Below, piece by piece: positions 61,401 through 64,000 of a DNA stretch of 64,000 bases. Position 1 is the stretch's first letter. Each line of letters opens with the position of its first letter. The stretch spans positions 1-64,000 of the forward strand of contig JACPIT010000010.1 in NCBI GenBank assembly GCA_016187945.1, in the 5' to 3' direction. The position numbers and the translations under genes were made by a program. Below the pieces are notes generated by a model. That model made no database searches. It worked only from the letters and a program-made list of their open reading frames with translations, and had not been told where the DNA came from. This stretch comes from Opitutia bacterium. Lineage in GTDB: Bacteria > Verrucomicrobiota > Verrucomicrobiia > Opitutales > Opitutaceae.

Positions 61401-64000
61401 CGGTGGCGAGCGTGCCGTCGGTCGTGCCGGAGTTGCCCGGGCTGCCGGCAAAGGTCGTCACGACTCCCGCGGTCGTGATCTTGCGAATCGTGTGATTGTT
61501 GCTGTCGGCGACGTAGAGGTTGTCGACGCCGTCGCCGACGGCGCCGTTGATGTTCGAGAACCGAGCCGCGGAGCCGGTGCCGTCGGATATGCCGCGCGAC
61601 GACGCGCCAGCGACGGTGTTGACCGCGAGCGGCGTGCCGCCCGTGAGCGTGGCGGTGTTGCTCGTGGTCTTGCCGCCGTTCGAGGCGGTGACGACCACGT
61701 AGTAGCTGTTCGAGGATCCGGTGTTCGGAGCGGAGACATTGATGCTCGAGTTGGTGGCGCCGTTCGCCGTGAACGTGCTGTAGAGCGAGTTGTTCTGATA
61801 CCACTGATAGGTGGTGATCGTCGCGCCGCTCGGAGCGGTGACGGTGACGCCGAGCGTGACGCTGTAACCCGAGTAGACGGTCTGCGTGAGAGGTTGCTGC
61901 GCGATCGTCGGCGCGTCGGGCGCGGGCGGCGCGGCGTTGACGGTGAGCGTGGCCGTGGCGCTCTCGACGGACGTGGCGGCGTTCGTCACGACGACGGTGT
62001 AGTCGCCGGCGTCGGCGTTGGACGCGCTGGCAATCGTGTAGGAGTCGCCGGTCGCGCCGGAGATGTCGCTGCCGTTGTGTTTCCACTGATAGCTGAGCGC
62101 GGTGGCGCTGACGGCTTTGACCTTCAACGTGACGCTGGCGCCGGCGGTGACCGTCTGCGATTGCGGTGCGGCGACGATGAGCGGCGAGTTGGAGAACGTC
62201 AGGACGATGTCGGTGGTCTGCGCGGAACCGACGTTGTTGGTGACGGTGAGGCGATACGTGCCCGCGAGATCGCTTGTGACGGCGCCGAGGTTGAGGAACG
62301 GGCCGACGGCGCCGAGGACGGGCTGGCCGTCGTGCGTCCAGGCGTAAGTCGCGCCGTTGCCGCCGAAGGCACCGGCGAAGAGCTGGACGTTTTGTCCGCC
62401 GTAGATGGTGCGGCTGGTGGATTGGCCGACGATGACCGGAGTGACGTTCGCGATCGCGACGCGCTTGTAGCCGACAGGGCGGACGTCGCTCGGAGCGGCG
62501 ACCGGGCCGAGGAGGTGCAGCCAGCCGCGGCCGGCGACGAGCTTCGTGCCTCTTGCGAGCGGATCGCGAATCTGGACGCCGGGCGACCACGCGGTGTCGA
62601 GCGAGCCGTCGGTGGCGAAACGGATGATGCCGGCGGCGGCGTTGCCGTTGGCCGTGTCGAAGCGGCCGGCGAGGTAGATGCGGCCGGAGTCGTCGAGACC
62701 GAGGGCGTTGGCGAAGGCGGAGAGGCCGAGCGGGGCGTTGTTGGCGAGCGCGACGTCGGGGACGTTGGCGTCGACGGTGCCGGCGGCGGTGAGGCGCGCG
62801 ACGTTGCGGGCGGTGCCGCCGATGTTGAGCGTGCCGGCGACCCAGGCGCTGCCGTCGGGGAGGACACGGAAGACGATGTTCGCGCCGCCGAAGCTCGTGA
62901 TCGTCGCTTGCACGTAGGAATTCACGACCGGGTCGAAATAGGAGGTCGAGAACCCGGCGGAGCTGGGCGCGTCGGCGATCGGCGTCGGTGTGTAGTTCGG
63001 ATCAAGCGTGCCGTTGGAACGCAGTTTGTAGACCGTCATCTTGCCGTCGCGTCCGCCGAGCAGCACGAAGATCGAGCCGTCGCCGGCGACCTGCACGTCG
63101 GAGATCGTGGCGGTTTCGAAGACCGGGAAGTTGCTCGCGTCGCGTGTGGCGCTGACGAGTCCGCTGAGATCGGGCGCGAAGCTCGGATCGTAGGAACCGT
63201 CGGCGTTGTAGCGGCGCACCCAGTCGCTCGTGCCGAAGTAGGAGTATTGCGTGACGTCGAGCGTCGAGCGCCACGCGATCACGCCGCCGTCGGGCAGCGC
63301 GGCGTAGTTGTATCGCGTCGGATCGTCGGGGAAATGCCAGTTGCCGCGCGCGGAGCCGTCGGCGTTGTAGCGGACGAACGTCGGATCGGAGGAGCCGGCG
63401 CCGGTTTGTTGCTCGCCAAAATCGACGCGCACCACGCCGAACGAGCGGTCGGGCCACTGGAAGACGTAGGCGTAGGGATTCTGCAGGAGGACGCCGGGGT
63501 TGTGGAACGCGGTGGAGTCGCCCGCGAGCAGGCCGGTGGCGCCGAAGAGCGCGGTGCCGGGCTGGCGGAGATCGCCGAAATGATCGAACGTGCCCGCGGC
63601 GAGCACGCGACCGTCGTTGAGCAGGATCGCCGTGTCGGGCACGACCGTGCTGCCGAACCCGCCGGTGTTGAAGCCGTCGAGCGGTGCGCCGGATGAGGTG
63701 AGCGCCAGGATGTTGCCCGGGGTGTTGTTATCGAGGTCGGGCACGTAGAGATTGCCGGAGGTCGCACTGCGGCAAATCCAGAAGAGTTGACGATTGTTGT
63801 AGCCGGTGCCGTTGGTCGGCCAGGCGCCGTCGAGCGTGCCGTCGGCATTGAAGCGCAGGAGGCGCTCGACGGTGACGAGGAACTTGTCGTTCGCGTCGAT
63901 CACGGCGTAGCGCGCATAGGCGCCGGACGAGCCGTCGACGGGGGTTTCGCTGCGCAGCGGCCGCGCGAAGGCGTCGTCGAACGTGCCGTCGGTGTTGAAG
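52438..64000 (-). CDS. Giant multi-propeller / Ig-repeat surface protein, 5' end outside window
   Basis: At least 3,853 residues; the start lies beyond the right edge (the GTG at 63903 is internal, since sequence of the same character continues upstream). Numbered from the edge, the domains are: delta-60 beta-propeller repeats (FNADGTLDxxW type, ~1-500); Ig-like domains (~515-790, YQWKHNGSDISGATGDSYTI); about 12 NHL repeats (~797-1455, ARFSNPQGIALDSSGNFYV type); an Ig domain; a PPC-like domain (~1540-1680, TTYYVAVGSNGG); a lectin-like jelly roll (~1747-1973); Ig domains; a BNR/sialidase-like propeller (~2150-2710, repeats of SxDGxxWT and GxGxxVAVGxxG); Ig domains; and 11 putative Ig (He_PIG) domains to the C-terminus, which ends SPSVQIVGG without a sorting tail. 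It is presumably extracellular, with a binding or adhesive role inferred only from domain types. Confidence 0.92.
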   Translation of the reverse strand, partial: FNTDGTFDDAFARPLRSETPVDGSSGAYARYAVIDANDKFLVTVERLLRFNADGTLDGAWPTNGTGYNNRQLFWICRSATSGNLYVPDLDNNTPGNILALTSSGAPLDGFNTGGFGSTVVPDTAILLNDGRVLAAGTFDHFGDLRQPGTALFGATGLLAGDSTAFHNPGVLLQNPYAYVFQWPDRSFGVVRVDFGEQQTGAGSSDPTFVRYNADGSARGNWHFPDDPTRYNYAALPDGGVIAWRSTLDVTQYSYFGTSDWVRRYNADGSYDPSFAPDLSGLVSATRDASNFPVFETATISDVQVAGDGSIFVLLGGRDGKMTVYKLRSNGTLDPNYTPTPIADAPSSAGFSTSYFDPVVNSYVQATITSFGGANIVFRVLPDGSAWVAGTLNIGGTARNVARLTAAGTVDANVPDVALANNAPLGLSAFANALGLDDSGRIYLAGRFDTANGNAAAGIIRFATDGSLDTAWSPGVQIRDPLARGTKLVAGRGWLHLLGPVAAPSDVRPVGYKRVAIANVTPVIVGQSTSRTIYGGQNVQLFAGAFGGNGATYAWTHDGQPVLGAVGPFLNLGAVTSDLAGTYRLTVTNNVGSAQTTDIVLTFSNSPLIVAAPQSQTVTAGASVTLKVKAVSATALSYQWKHNGSDISGATGDSYTIASASNADAGDYTVVVTNAATSVESATATLTVNAAPPAPDAPTIAQQPLTQTVYSGYSVTLGVTVTAPSGATITTYQWYQNNSLYSTFTANGATNSSINVSAPNTGSSNSYYVVVTASNGGKTTSNTATLTGGTPLAVNTVAGASSRGISDGTGSAARFSNINGAVGDGVDNLYVADSNNHTIRKITTAGVVTTFAGSPGNSGTTDGTLATARFSNPQGIALDSSGNFYVVGGNLLRKISNGNVTTLAGSSSSGNVDATGTAARFNFPTRVAVDGAGNVYVSDSNNHSIRKVTPAGVVTTYAGSTTATSGSTDGVGTAARFSGPRGLAALADGTLFVADSNNHTIRRIATDGTVTTIAGSAGSNSYIDNAIGTSARFSSPQDIFYDGANALYVADFSQTIRKVDLTPGNNYAVTTIAGTAFQIGFADGGSSVARFNNPRGMGWMGSALGVVDGGSNTIRAVTPDSSVVTLAGVAPGYADGTGTAARFFNPEGIARDSSGNLYVAESGNHVIRKVTTAGVVSLFSGVVSQSGGSFVDGSAATARFAFPRSLTIDPTTGILYVFDNGTIRQVATDGSVSLLAGSNSFTTGYADGTGNVAKFSTGAGIAFAPSGDLYVTDTNNHVIRKVTTAGVVTTVAGLAGSSGTVDGSVAGGAASSAVRLNFPQGIAVDSSGNIFFAQSGSIIRKIDTAGNVTTVAGLLNFSSQLDGAAPFSRLPSLTSLAIGPDGNLYAGGNSGALLRVMPSGTVTMIAGGSFTAGYVDGQGSSARFDIASGFAFAPDGTIFVADRNNSVVRRVYAGTPLSIVSGPIGGTVLVGANITLSVVANSTATISYQWMKNGTDISGATNATLPLTNLATTDSGTYSVRLSAGNTTLYLSGVNLTVSQPIANDSFANAFQLAGLSGTTSATSNAAATSEAGEPTHWNTNSVSSSLWYSYRPIATGVATFDTGGSAIDTAMAVYTGNSLASLAFLAQNNDAPTSTASRIAIPVTAGTTYYVAVGSNGGTRGNIVLNYSLVTTPEPAIAIATVGQGASLTVQPDAANNVGVQWARETVDLAGSTAATLTQSTAGVYSAGFVVGANPADYTGSVPAVLLSVPAGSVTATDFFGGTGLDTGWNAMQETSWPESDTELAVARGRLNYGTAYATSWGYRVATRVAPLPLDRNWTVIARLGLQGGNIAGTGGSGSFRLAGAQLSIVNLLDPADRLDTGFRLVNDAGTTTARTERYAQAQVNNGMPSILGIADLAANAYLVRVSYDSTTGNATVAYSTGAAFATVGSTNLLGSWGNNRAGFVTVALGGLSSNLFVPTGAVWADDFANVVEPPAAAAITAQPTGGAFAEGSINRLSVNVSSISPAPITYQWFKDGVAIADATNNFYDATAAGSYTVTVTQNGATTTSDAAVITLSPSAPAFFAAGNIFSSFTGAGGVLPAGSSAALSVTPAGGSAPLSYQWQFNNVDIPGATDPFYFIADWQKSNEGLYSVRITNSLGNATSPAEPFFVTPEGGWRWRNPTPTGNGSTRVAFIGGQFLMSGIRGTLLASNDGLAWTTRQIPAQNNIFKLVTLGDRLLAMGSLNGMFTSRDAVTWETHPTGINGGLTQLQDMVAGGGRVVAFGTGGVTAVSTDGLNWTPGTLGTGVTDTLFGATYVLNKFYGVSGSTGKVFSSPDGVTWSSVASGATSLQALAYGAGRLVAVGENGQIVVSANGTSWTPVSSGTTAQFLGVNFVNNRFVAVGVGGTILTSPDGLIWTARSAAGNTSNLQNTAFGAGRYVIAGQSGRVILTSTDAENWNILTAGPYQGTHLNGVAASGSVAVAVGDAGAIVSSSDGAAWTARSSGTTAQLVDVTFAAGKFVAVGGGGSVLVSTDGASWSLQATSNVISSSNLQGLRYSGGFSTWIVVGNGGNIFTAPDATPPFTWTKQTSGTTAQLRRVAHGGGLTVAVGGNGTIVSASNPTGTWTVRTSNTTAQFNDVVYGGGAFVAVGTGGTISRSTDAANWTTTTLGTLNLLSVTYLNGHFVATGPSNNYYTSTDGIAWTGRTTGAADQLNDTVLFNGQVVGVGRFGTVLTADTPVVQGGGTINADEGAPATIKFAISNSPFPVTYSWFKDAQPISGPNAPVLRIAAVAASDAGAYTVQATNAFGSTTSATPVTLALNVSLHITAQPAPQTATVGGSATFNVTATGVPAPTYQWRFNGAPISGATTSTLTLNNLRLADNGTITVAVTNAGGTLVSNGALLTVNPLAPVITSPLSANAVANAPFRYQIGTNQTLAQFGATGLPNGLSLNQTTGVIEGTPTQTGTFNVALTATNATGSDQQTLVLSVQPPAPIITSPASASGRVGQSFTYTITATNSPTGYGAATLPPGLTLSGATISGTPTAAGFYTASVSAQNATGTSTQSINIQIAAPLNAPVFTGGSNVSGTAGTSFSFTPNFGSGITAWALVNLPDGTPSTLPTGLSFNTGTGAITGNTAQTGTFKVAIRATNADGSTTQVVTFTINPAASAPAVTSTGSTVGTVGSAFTFTITTNPAATGFASTTLPGGLTLNATTGAITGVPTDPGISNVTLTLTNSAGSSTATLMITINSSALAPVITNSPIATGTAGSVFNFTLTGSNSPTSFAVVSGTLPAGLSLNTSTGAITGTPSAAGQTRVWVAASNGAGGRGPAVEMLFDIARALTVPLITSNGTAAGQVGQPFQYQIIATNAPTSYAATALPNGLSFSTSTGIISGLPTVETTTPFEVTLTASNADGTSAPKTLAISISPAPATPKITSPLAIGGRVGNAFTYQITATESPTSFTTDQLPDGLTLNSSTGVISGTPTVSGTISVQLRAANAAGLGQASTLTIDLAAPLTAPAITSDATANGKVGTVFTYQIVATNSPTSYGLSGTLPAGLAINTTTGLISGNPADNPGLYTVTLTAMNAAGTSQPQTLLIGIAPADNAPVITSPTNATGMVSVAFTYQITATNVPNTTPFPPSVFLDAVNLPPGLAVNASTGLIQGTPSAAGTYLVSLVGVNANGTGLPRTLTLTISPAPNAPVVNSPIAASAQAGTVFSYQITATNNPTAFEALDAPAWLSVNTGTGLLSGTPPGPGTIALRVGASNAGGSSTMVNVTVSIAAAPNTPVVTSSRSASGRVGQAFSYDITASLTPTSYVVSGLPAGLTVDTSNGQIRGTPTASGTFNVVVSGVNANGQGQPITIQVTISPSVQIVGG

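Noticed and set aside
56650-63696. Plus-strand frame of 2,348 codons.
   Set aside because: Antisense shadow of the giant Ig/propeller gene; the minus frame shows clear NHL, BNR and Ig domains.

Overview
The window is high-GC (roughly two thirds G+C by eye) bacterial chromosome. It most likely comes from a verrucomicrobium of the Opitutaceae type. The clues are a PEP-CTERM protein with a VPEP signal, a neighbour resembling the Verrucomicrobia-associated TIGR02597 family, very large Ig/NHL/propeller surface proteins, and intergenic hairpin repeats of the 'cacgaaacacaccaaacacacgaaa' kind. This placement is inference; there is no rRNA or marker gene. I see no tRNA, rRNA, CRISPR array or insertion sequence.

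Layout. Positions 1-36321 (minus) are one uninterrupted reading frame of at least 12,107 codons that runs off the left edge. It encodes a giant repetitive protein with an LEPR-XLL-type N-terminus, a Ser/Thr/Ala/Pro-rich linker, a super-repeat of about 2,010 residues present three times, an array of ~180-residue modules with EF-hand-like loops (17 loops in all), long beta-rich regions and an RTX-like glycine/aspartate block. Upstream, in the same direction and almost without gaps, lie a short SecA-like ATPase (36428-38419), a PqqD-like/M50 protease/HlyD fusion (38425-40599) and a GAF-HlyD membrane fusion protein (40610-42442). Divergent from these are a TolC-like outer membrane protein (42623-44155) and a periplasmic HlyD/RND-type adaptor (44263-45144). 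Together they look like a dedicated export machine beside its giant cargo: TolC and adaptors as in type I secretion, but no ABC transporter in the locus and a SecA-like motor instead.

Positions 45112-46279 hold a small toxin-antitoxin pair, with the toxin frameshifted, between two ~320-bp direct repeats that each carry the 3' end of the adaptor gene. A membrane-anchored TPR-like protein follows (46348-48360, plus). Then come, on the minus strand, a PEP-CTERM protein (48488-49105), a TIGR02597-like secreted protein (49134-50168), a secreted Ig-domain protein (50369-52090) and a second giant protein (52438 to beyond 64000) with delta-60, NHL and BNR-like propellers and 11 putative Ig domains.

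Many long plus-strand frames opposite the two giant genes are antisense shadows caused by strong codon bias and are not annotated as genes.
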